NCBI GenBank assembly: GCA_003219335.1
Contig: QHOF01000229.1
Coordinates: 395-6,770 of the forward strand
Origin: Verrucomicrobiota bacterium
GTDB taxonomy: Bacteria; Verrucomicrobiota; Verrucomicrobiia; Chthoniobacterales; UBA10450
DNA length: 6,376 nt
Reading direction: 5' to 3'
Position numbers and translations under genes: made by a program. This document shows, in pieces, positions 1 to 4,942 of the stretch. A model generated the notes under the pieces. That model had not been told where the DNA came from. It was given only the letters and a program-made list of their open reading frames with translations, and made no database searches. The stretch's first letter is position 1, and every line of letters begins with the position of its first letter.

Positions 1-1
1 A

Positions 2-124
2 ATCGAACCTGACTACCCTGCTCTTATCGCAGCAATGGAGAAGTGTGAGTTTAAATCGCTTCTTCAGGAGGTGCGAGACGAAGCCGCTCGGATTGGAGCT
101 CGCAGCCATGGTCAACTCCTGTAG
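2..124 (+). CDS. C-terminal end of a probable 5'-3' exonuclease (PolA N-terminal-domain type), partial
   Basis: An open frame enters from the left edge and stops at TAG 122-124, giving 40 residues. The visible tail begins IEPDYPALIAAMEKCEFKSL. The EPD...L....E..EFKSLL pattern is characteristic of the end of the 5'-3' exonuclease domain of DNA polymerase I and of its free-standing relatives, which remove RNA primers and flap structures in replication and repair. Because the protein ends about 15 residues after EFKSLL, it would be a free-standing exonuclease and not a full PolA, which would continue into the proofreading and polymerase domains. The catalytic acidic residues lie outside the window, so the call rests on this short tail alone. 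The coding frame is sound; the family is moderately supported. Confidence 0.5.
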   Translation: MEPDYPALIAAMEKCEFKSLLQEVRDEAARIGARSHGQLL

Positions 125-321
125 TTGATCGCACAGACGATCTCGACAGCACACTTCGAAAGCTGGCGCGTACCCCTTTTTTCGTAATCAGTGTCAGGAA
201 CTAGCCTCAGTCACGGATTTTTCGTAAAAAAGTTCGAACAAACTCCGCGACCGGCTGTCAAAACTAACAGGTTAAGGCGATTCGGGCGGTAGCACGATTT
301 TCTTAGATTCGTTGTTTCTCC
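125..321. other. intergenic stretch without a convincing gene
   Basis: No frame on either strand gives a credible protein here. The stretch holds two copies of TTTTTCGTAA (178-187 and 218-227). The second runs into A residues to make a weak AT-only palindrome (TTTTT-CGT-AAAAA, 218-230). I see no GC-rich hairpin followed by T residues that would end the exonuclease transcript, no riboswitch fold and no tRNA. On the minus strand a 16-codon frame ending FVRTFLRKIRD (stop at about 206-208) looks protein-like but has no start and follows a stop directly, so at most it is a remnant. Confidence 0.5.
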
Positions 322-492
322 TTAGCGTGCGCTGCCCGAATCTTTTCTTTGTCTGATCGCGGACAAAACGACCCGGAGATTGTCCATTTCGGTTCGCTCC
401 CTAGCTTCGGCATATTTGTCCAAGATGGATTGCAGCGCGTTTGATAGACGCGTGTTTGACAGATCCGCTCGCATTTCGCACTTATCATGCAC
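322..492 (-). CDS. possible small hypothetical protein, 50-56 aa
   Basis: I do not recognise a family. The frame reads to TAA (322-324) from a GTG at 490-492 (56 aa) or an ATG at 472-474 (50 aa). AGGAG lies at 496-500, only 3 nt before the GTG, which is closer than usual. The protein looks natural: it is rich in D, E, K and R with spaced L, I and V (for example NALQSILDKYAEARERTEMD), predicts as one long amphipathic helix, and ends RQRKDSGSAR. A 72-codon frame overlapping it on the same strand (303-521) has a poorer composition (many C, W, M and P) and is probably a shadow. Third-position GC is only about 57%, so coding status is uncertain. The start is divergent from nadC, 14 bp away, so the two would share a control region. 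Confidence 0.3.
   Translation of the reverse strand: MHDKCEMRADLSNTRLSNALQSILDKYAEARERTEMDNLRVVLSAIRQRKDSGSAR
456..485 (+). promoter_or_regulatory. weak candidate promoter for nadC-birA
   Basis: A perfect TTGACA (456-461) stands 46 bp before the nadC start. The -10 is poor: at 18-nt spacing the hexamer is ACTTAT (480-485, three matches to TATAAT), while the better TATCAT (483-488) is 21 nt away. If used, the leader before the nadC ATG would be only about 12-15 nt, in keeping with the absence of a Shine-Dalgarno site there. It overlaps the 5' end of the small minus-strand ORF. Confidence 0.25.
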
Positions 493-506
493 ATTCTCCT
501 GCGTTC

Positions 507-1355
507 ATGAAGCCGGACCATTACGACCCGATCGCTGCAGCGCTTAAAGAAGACATCGGCGACGGCGATCTCACGACTGACTTTTTTGTGCCGGAGACGT
601 TGCGCGCCACCGGACGCCTCATTGCGCGTGAAAAAGCTGTTGTGGCTGGCACCGGGGCGGCTAGGGAAGTTTTTCGCCAGGTCGATCCTTCAATGGATAT
701 CCAGATTAGCTGCCGCGATGGCGATGAGGTTGCTGCCGGTGCCCTTATGATCGAAGTGCGCGGAATGGCTCGATCGATTCTGAAGGCGGAACGCGTGGCG
801 CTGAATTTTTTGCAACGTCTCTGCGGCATCGCAACGCTCACGCGTCAATTTGTCGATGCCGTCGGGAATGATTCGGCCAAGATCCTCGATACGCGCAAAA
901 CTACTCCCGGGCTACGCGCGTTGGAAAAGGCTGCGGTAGTTGCTGGCGGCGGCGTGAATCATCGCTTCGGCTTGTACGACATGGTGCTCGTAAAAGACAA
1001 TCATCTGGCCGCCCTCGGAGGACTTTCCAGCTTTGCCGATCGAATTCGCCAGCTTCGCCAGGAGCGGCCAAACATCCGGATTGAAGTGGAAGCGGATGAC
1101 CTTGAACAAGTCCGCGCTTTTGTCGAGGTGAACGGCATAGACGTTATCCTTCTCGACAACATGACGCCCGCCCAAATTCGGGAGGCTGTGGCGCTGAGAA
1201 GGAACAACATTAAGTTCGAGGCAAGCGGCGGCATTACCTTAAAAAACGTGAAGCGCGTAGCAGCTACGGGAGTCGATTACATCTCCATCGGCGCGCTAAC
1301 GAACGCCGCGCGCGCGATCGATATCGCGCTGGAAATGACCCATGTTCCAGGCTGA
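507..1355 (+). CDS. nadC: nicotinate-nucleotide diphosphorylase (carboxylating), quinolinate phosphoribosyltransferase
   Basis: It converts quinolinate and PRPP to nicotinate mononucleotide, CO2 and pyrophosphate, the last step of de novo synthesis before the NAD salvage route; cytosolic. With the ATG at 507 the protein has 282 residues, normal for NadC. The N-terminal substrate-recognition domain (about 1-115) contains LKEDIGDGDLTT, REKAVVAG and AERVALNFLQRLCGIAT. The barrel domain follows with DTRKTTPGLRALEK (128-141), GGGVNHRFGLYDMVLVKDNH (147-166), IEVEADD (192-198), ILLDNM (214-219), EASGGI (238-243) and SIGALT (260-265), covering the known PRPP and quinolinate contacts. An in-frame start at 441 would add 22 residues (Cys, Pro and His among them) that do not resemble the family, and it lies upstream of the only TTGACA. 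No Shine-Dalgarno site is visible at 507. The 3' end overlaps birA by 14 nt, implying co-transcription. No nadA or nadB is in view. Confidence 0.96.
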   Translation: MKPDHYDPIAAALKEDIGDGDLTTDFFVPETLRATGRLIAREKAVVAGTGAAREVFRQVDPSMDIQISCRDGDEVAAGALMIEVRGMARSILKAERVALNFLQRLCGIATLTRQFVDAVGNDSAKILDTRKTTPGLRALEKAAVVAGGGVNHRFGLYDMVLVKDNHLAALGGLSSFADRIRQLRQERPNIRIEVEADDLEQVRAFVEVNGIDVILLDNMTPAQIREAVALRRNNIKFEASGGITLKNVKRVAATGVDYISIGALTNAARAIDIALEMTHVPG

Positions 1356-1983
1356 GAGCGTGGATCGGCTGATCGCTGATGAACTGCAAGCTCACTTCGC
1401 TTGCGCCACCATTGGCCGGCAAATCATTGTGCTTGAGCAAACTGGCTCGACGAACGACGCGATTTTGCAGGTCGCGACTGGAAATACAAAGGAGGGCTTA
1501 GTTCTCTTTGCCGAACATCAAACTGCTGGGCGCGGTCAGCGTGGCAACCGCTGGGAATCGGCGGCGGGGAAAGGCCTGTGGTTTTCAATCCTTTTGCGAC
1601 CTGAAATCCATATCAGCGAGTCCGGGCGGCTCACAGTGTGGGCGATCGAAGCGATTTCCGACGTGATTCGCACCGAGTTTTCGATCGAGCCGACAATCAA
1701 GTTACCCAACGACGTTCAGGTTCACGGGCGCAAAGTCGCCGGCGTGCTGGTGGAAACGCGCGCACAAGAGAAAGCGCCGCACCTGGCGATCGTGGGAATC
1801 GGAATTAACCTCAACCAATCCGGCGAGGACTTTCCGTTGGAGCTGCATGACAAGGCAGTTTCCCTCGCCATGGCGTTGGGCCGGCAGGTTGATCGCCCAA
1901 GATTTGCCGTCGCTCTCTTACAGAACCTGGATCGGATTTATCGGGAAAAGTTCGTTACAAGAGCTACAAGGTTGCCAAGTTAA
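1342..1983 (+). CDS. birA: biotin--[acetyl-CoA-carboxylase] ligase, catalytic domain only, C-terminally short
   Basis: It activates biotin with ATP to biotinyl-AMP and transfers it to the lysine of biotin carboxyl carrier proteins; cytosolic. The 213 residues show the catalytic fold: EQTGSTNDA (32-40), the adenylate-binding glycine-rich segment GRGQRGNRW (63-71), KLPND (120-124, usually KWPND), GRKVAGVLVE (129-138, with the conserved lysine at 131) and VGIGINLN (151-158). There is no N-terminal helix-turn-helix, so it is not a BirA-type repressor. The small SH3-like C-terminal domain (about 45-50 residues in most ligases) is missing: the protein stops at FVTRATRLPS, encoded by the repeat that fills the junction with the next gene. 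Neither other forward frame restores that domain. The catalytic part looks intact, so activity is possible but may be altered. It starts inside the end of nadC, so translation is probably coupled. Confidence 0.9.
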   Translation: MFQAESVDRLIADELQAHFACATIGRQIIVLEQTGSTNDAILQVATGNTKEGLVLFAEHQTAGRGQRGNRWESAAGKGLWFSILLRPEIHISESGRLTVWAIEAISDVIRTEFSIEPTIKLPNDVQVHGRKVAGVLVETRAQEKAPHLAIVGIGINLNQSGEDFPLELHDKAVSLAMALGRQVDRPRFAVALLQNLDRIYREKFVTRATRLPS

Positions 1984-2058
1984 AAAATCTAAGGGGATCG
2001 TCATGACCGCGGGACTAATGCAACCTTGTAACAGTTTTAACTTTGTAACGTCTGTAAC
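1953..2058. repeat. degenerate GTTACAAG-type repeat with inverted copies at a convergent gene junction
   Basis: On the plus strand CGTTACAA (1953-1960) and TACAAGGTTGC (1965-1975) follow each other, then AAGTTAAAA (1977-1985). On the minus strand the same words recur: GTTACAG (2052-2058), CGTTACAAAG (2041-2050) and TTACAAGGTTGC (2020-2031). Perfect inverted pairs are 1965-1975 with 2020-2030 (11 bp), 1953-1960 with 2043-2050 (8 bp) and 1977-1985 with 2035-2043 (9 bp). The first two are nested. The third is interleaved, so the arms could form alternative hairpins or a pseudoknot. The stop codons of birA (1981-1983) and of the opposing gene (2037-2039) both lie inside. The 44-nt loop and the absence of a GC stem followed by T residues make it unlike a standard terminator, although a role in ending both converging transcripts is possible. 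Confidence 0.65.
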
Positions 2059-3173
2059 CATTCCCGGTAGATGTGCGGCGAAATCTCCGATGGCTTGATC
2101 TCGCTGCGTCCGCCCCAGAAAACATTCGTGTAAGAAACTGGGATACCGCTCGATCGAAGATGCCGATCGATGGCCGCTTTGTGATCGAGCAGCCATCTTT
2201 TATCCGTGCCGTGCGCCACCGCCATGATGTTCACGTTCTGGAATTCTGGGCCGGCTTCGCGCCAGTAGCAATGCGTGAGGATATGGTGACGACTGACTTC
2301 ACCTCCCGCCTCAATTTCACGGCCGGGCGGCACCGCCCAGTGGAAGAGAGCGTTGAACCGCGTGACACGCACACCGCCGGCTGACGGTTTAACGTGCTCG
2401 AGAAAAGTTGAAAACCGCCCAATGATTTTTCGTGCACCCAGTTCTTCTGCCACGCGAAAGAATTCTTCCAGTGAGACCCCGGCTTCCTTCGAGCGCGCAA
2501 CCCAGGGCAAGGGTCTTATTTCCTCTGGAGTAAATTCGCGCTTGAGCGCAAGCAGGACATTCCATTCGTGCTCGCTAAGTTCGACTGGCTGCACCGGAAT
2601 CATTTTTGCCGGCTGATCCGCCTTGCTGCCCGGCTCGATTGTTTTCCGGCGCACGTGTCCAACTCCGAGAGTAAAAATTCCTTTTGCCGGCATTAGCCGG
2701 AAACACTCCGCGCCGACCTTTTTTGCCAGCAATTCGCAATGTGCTTGCAACGAAAATCCCTGGGGAACCTTTAGCGTGGTCCAAAGCTTGTAATCCGATC
2801 CGGCACTGAGAGTGTCCGTCGAGCGCAGCACCACGTGACCCGAAAACGGATCACGCTGAAACATCCAATCGAACGCGGCGTCGATTTTGTTTTCGGGAAC
2901 TTTCCACGCCACCAGCGCGCCCTCGGCCAGATTCGTTGCAAGCAAAGTTTGGCGGACGCGCCGGATCGTTCCCGCGCGCAACATGGCGGCGATGCGCGCC
3001 ATCACAACATCCACACCCACACCCGAGCGGCGCGCGATTTCTTCGAACGGTTCGCGCGCGAAGCCTTCGATTTTGTCTTCCGAAATCGCAAGAATTCTGG
3101 CGTTGATCGGATCGTTATGCTCAACCGGCAGCATATCAATTAATCCGTCTGTCCATTCGTGTTGTCCAATCAC
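2037..3173 (-). CDS. fused two-domain siroheme decarboxylase-like protein (AhbA/AhbB, NirD/L/G/H family, Lrp/AsnC fold)
   Basis: Siroheme decarboxylases remove two acetate carboxyl groups from siroheme to give didecarboxysiroheme, for alternative heme or heme d1 synthesis. They normally comprise two homologous subunits, each a winged helix plus an AsnC-like domain. This 378-residue protein carries both halves. The first (about 23-180) has FAREPFEEIARRSGV (38-52), AMLRAGTIRRVRQ (63-75), VAWKVPE (88-94) and YKLWTTL (128-134). The second (about 199-372) has RPLPWVARSKEAGVS (220-234), THCYWRE (300-306, matching the family SHCYxR motif), NIMAVAHG (315-322) and a closing SEISPHIY. The first half lacks the usual THNYxR and has GHVVLRS (112-118) instead. 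Automatic annotation might call it an AsnC/Lrp regulator. No nir, ahb or cysG gene is near, so the function is inferred. The GTG at 3173 has GGAG six nt upstream; an ATG at 3134 is the alternative. It lies downstream of the hlyIII-like gene as a probable two-gene unit. Its last codons (LQTLQS) are in the junction repeat. Confidence 0.72.
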   Translation of the reverse strand: MIGQHEWTDGLIDMLPVEHNDPINARILAISEDKIEGFAREPFEEIARRSGVGVDVVMARIAAMLRAGTIRRVRQTLLATNLAEGALVAWKVPENKIDAAFDWMFQRDPFSGHVVLRSTDTLSAGSDYKLWTTLKVPQGFSLQAHCELLAKKVGAECFRLMPAKGIFTLGVGHVRRKTIEPGSKADQPAKMIPVQPVELSEHEWNVLLALKREFTPEEIRPLPWVARSKEAGVSLEEFFRVAEELGARKIIGRFSTFLEHVKPSAGGVRVTRFNALFHWAVPPGREIEAGGEVSRHHILTHCYWREAGPEFQNVNIMAVAHGTDKRWLLDHKAAIDRHLRSSGIPVSYTNVFWGGRSEIKPSEISPHIYREWLQTLQS

Positions 3174-3867
3174 AGGCTTCTCCGCATGAAAGCCGAACCG
3201 ATTCCCAGCTCGCCCTTAAGTTCCGCAACAGGAGAGAACCGCGAGGAAATGGCAGCTCGAATAAATGCCAGATAAAATGACTGTAGCGGAGGCGTTGGTT
3301 AGCGAAAAAGAACACGCCTGCCGTGTAGGCGATACCGCCCGCTACCAGCCAAAGCACTGCAGGCAACGGAATCGCCAATGTCATCGGGCGAGCCGCAATA
3401 AGGGCCAGCCACCCGGTGCCGAGATAAAGAGTCATCGAAAGCTTCGGGTGGCGCGAGGCCCCCCGCGCGATCTTTAGGAACACGCCGAAAATCGCCAACG
3501 CCCAAACCAGTGCCAGCATGGTCGATCCCCAGATGCCGCGAAGCGGGCCCAGCGTGAATGGCGTGTATGTTCCGGCAATCAGCAAGAAGATCGCCGAGTG
3601 GTCCACGATCTGCAGAATGGATTTCCCGCGCCTTTGCGGCCACGCATGGTAAAGCGTTGATCCAAGATACAAGACCGACATCGCGATCACAAAAATCACC
3701 GTGCCGAGAAAAAAGCCGGGGTTGCTGCGGCGCGCATCCAGCAGAAGAATCGGCGCGCCGATTAGCGCGGCACAGAATCCGATTCCATGGCTGATGCTGT
3801 TCGCCAGTTCTTCGCCGGTGGATTGCGTCCATCTGAGTGAAACGCGCGGCTCGTGGTCAATGTTCAT
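3136..3867 (-). CDS. hemolysin III / PAQR-like membrane protein with a frameshifted C-terminus
   Basis: This is a seven-helix inner-membrane protein of the HlyIII/YqfA group, related to PAQR receptors and to the CREST superfamily of putative metal-dependent hydrolases; the substrate is unknown. The conserved residues are present: EELANSISHGIG (19-30), SxxxH as S70 and H74 in GSTLYHAW, D89 in IVDHSAIF, and HxxxH as H197 and H201 in SHFIWHLF. Hydrophobic helices run at about 27-45, 53-72, 86-104, 113-132, 146-160 and 167-188. After WHLFEL (200-205) the expected AGSxxHFxAVL of helix seven is absent, and a hydrophilic tail runs to residue 243. In the adjacent frame the same DNA reads HFLAVLSCCGT and stops at 3216-3218. 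This fits a deletion of about 14 nt near 3252. The original end was probably 3216; the current frame overlaps the next gene's start only because of the shift. The metal-site residues precede the break. Confidence 0.85.
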   Translation of the reverse strand: MNIDHEPRVSLRWTQSTGEELANSISHGIGFCAALIGAPILLLDARRSNPGFFLGTVIFVIAMSVLYLGSTLYHAWPQRRGKSILQIVDHSAIFLLIAGTYTPFTLGPLRGIWGSTMLALVWALAIFGVFLKIARGASRHPKLSMTLYLGTGWLALIAARPMTLAIPLPAVLWLVAGGIAYTAGVFFFANQRLRYSHFIWHLFELPFPRGSLLLRNLRASWESVRLSCGEACDWTTRMDRRIN

Positions 3868-3976
3868 ATTCGGCGCGCATCATCCCAAACCGGCGAGCCA
3901 ATTTGCAACGCAAAAATGAATGCAGCACCAGGCCAGCGCTCTTGACCGCGCGGCTCGTGAGAACGCCGCCGGTCAT
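3857..3976 (-). CDS. possible very small protein (39 aa) upstream of the hlyIII-like gene
   Basis: I recognise no family. The frame runs from ATG (3974-3976) to TGA (3857-3859), 39 residues beginning MTGGVLTSRAVKSAGLVLHS and continuing with an R/K-rich helix-like segment. It overlaps the hlyIII start by 11 nt. A competing frame on the same strand starts at about 4038 (MNALARWKDVLRLIATF...) and ends in TGA overlapping the hlyIII ATG as ATGA, the usual form of a coupled pair, but its second half is rich in R, W and P. The two look natural in different halves, so one shifted ancestral gene is conceivable. No Shine-Dalgarno site is visible for either. Evidence is limited to composition and position. 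Confidence 0.2.
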   Translation of the reverse strand: MTGGVLTSRAVKSAGLVLHSFLRCKLARRFGMMRAEYEH

Positions 3977-4035
3977 TGCGTTCGGCGAAGGTTGCAATCA
4001 GTCTTAAAACGTCTTTCCATCGAGCTAGCGCATTC

Positions 4036-4869
4036 ATGTCTACAACAAACGAACACGCATCGCTGAAAGCGATCTTTTTCGATGCCGTCGGGACACTGTT
4101 TTATTTGAACGGAACGGTCGGCTATCACTACGCGCTGGTGGGCGGCGAAGTCGGCCTAACGCTCAAAGCGGACCAGCTCGATCGCGCTTTTTACTCCGCT
4201 TGGAAAGAGATGCCTCAACGCGCCGCGATCGAGGGTCCGCGCGAAAACGACGACAAAGGCTGGTGGCGCGAACTCGTTAATCGTGTGCTCGATCAGATCG
4301 CGCCCTCATTGGGCGAGCTCGATCGGGATAATTTTTTCGAAGTCGCTTACCAACATTTCGCCGAAGCAGGTGTTTGGGAACTTTACCCGGAAGTTTCCGG
4401 GGTTTTGGAGGAATTGCGGCCGCGGTTTCAACTCGCCGTGATTTCGAATTTCGACGGACGTTTGCGTTTGATTCTCCAGCACCTTGGTATCTCGAAGTTT
4501 TTCGACCGCATTTTCGTCTCCAGCGAGATAGGGGCAGACAAACCCGACCCAGAAATTTTCCGGCGTGCGCTGAAGTTGATCGATCTGAAGCCGAAAGAGG
4601 TTCTTCACGTTGGCGATGATTGTGCGCGCGATTGGGAGGCAGCCGACGGGGCCGGCCTATCGACCTTTGAATTGGTTCGACAACGACATTCGCTGCGCGA
4701 TTTGTCTAGGCGAAACGAGCGCACTGGGTCGGCCGGGACTCGAACCCGGAACCAACGCCTTAAAAGGGCGCTGCTCTACCGATTGAGCTACCGACCCGTG
4801 AGCATTCAGTTTCTAATAGCTGAGAGATTTTTCAATCCGAAATCTACCCCGAAAGCTTTCCGAAGATAA
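4036..4869 (+). CDS. HAD-superfamily hydrolase (subfamily IA, REG-2/HDHD3-like) with an extended C-terminus reading through an antisense tRNA
   Basis: It is a cytosolic phosphatase-like hydrolase; the substrate cannot be told. From the ATG at 4036 the HAD motifs are in order: motif I FFDAVGTLF (14-22, nucleophile D16), motif II VISNFD (135-140, S137), motif III lysine in ADKPDPEIF (K169), and motif IV HVGDDCARDW (191-200). The helical cap lies between about 25 and 120. Motif I has Val where the general acid/base Asp usually stands (DxD); DAVGT is typical of the REG-2-like group. The family domain ends near residue 224. The remaining residues to 277 include about 230-254 read antisense through tRNA-Lys and are probably not ancestral. 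A TAG sits out of frame at 4707-4709: one extra base near 4705 would give SLRDLL followed by a stop. A TTG start at 3976 would add 20 unconvincing residues. No Shine-Dalgarno site is visible. Confidence 0.85.
   Translation: MSTTNEHASLKAIFFDAVGTLFYLNGTVGYHYALVGGEVGLTLKADQLDRAFYSAWKEMPQRAAIEGPRENDDKGWWRELVNRVLDQIAPSLGELDRDNFFEVAYQHFAEAGVWELYPEVSGVLEELRPRFQLAVISNFDGRLRLILQHLGISKFFDRIFVSSEIGADKPDPEIFRRALKLIDLKPKEVLHVGDDCARDWEAADGAGLSTFELVRQRHSLRDLSRRNERTGSAGTRTRNQRLKRALLYRLSYRPVSIQFLIAERFFNPKSTPKAFRR
4725..4797 (-). tRNA. tRNA-Lys (anticodon TTT)
   Basis: It reads lysine codons AAA and AAG. On the minus strand it folds as a full 73-nt cloverleaf: acceptor GGGTCGG with CCGACCC (7 of 7 pairs), D stem GCTC with GAGC, anticodon stem GCGCC with GGCGT (one G-T pair) around the loop CTTTTAA (anticodon TTT), variable loop TGGTT, T stem CCGGG with CCCGG around TTCGAGT, and discriminator A. 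CCA is not encoded; GTG follows. It is antisense to the end of the HAD frame. Upstream, TATTAG lies just before the 5' end, but no good -35 stands at the right distance, so the promoter is unclear. No terminator hairpin is visible beyond 4725. Confidence 0.97.
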
Positions 4870-4942
4870 CGGAAGCAAGCCCTCAGCTTTCCTCACAAAA
4901 AAATTCTTTCCGTGCGCTCGGCGGCGCATGATTTTTGCCGGT

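Noticed and set aside
178..230. Two TTTTTCGTAA copies and an AT palindrome as a terminator or operator
   Set aside because: There is no GC stem, the copies are short, and AT-rich ten-mers repeat easily by chance.
303..521. 72-residue minus-strand frame before nadC
   Set aside because: Its composition is unnatural (many Cys, Trp, Met, Pro). The +1-shifted frame on the same strand looks more protein-like.
1965..2030. Standard bidirectional rho-independent terminator between birA and the opposing gene
   Set aside because: The 11-bp arms enclose a 44-nt loop and are not followed by T residues, so the form is wrong for an intrinsic terminator.
1847..2098. 83-residue plus-strand frame across the end of birA
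   Set aside because: It does not encode the missing ligase C-terminal domain; its LQELQGCQVKKSK section is simply translated repeat.
3299..3832. 177-residue minus-strand frame inside the hlyIII-like gene
   Set aside because: It has no motif and an Arg, His and Gly-rich composition typical of a shifted frame, while the overlapping frame carries all HlyIII/PAQR residues.
3940..4012. TTGACC and TTGCGT boxes as promoters for the HAD gene
   Set aside because: No acceptable -10 hexamer stands 16-18 nt downstream of either.
4798..4927. tRNA promoter with TATTAG as -10
   Set aside because: At proper spacing the -35 is TTTCGG, a poor match; TTGAAA lies only 11 nt away.
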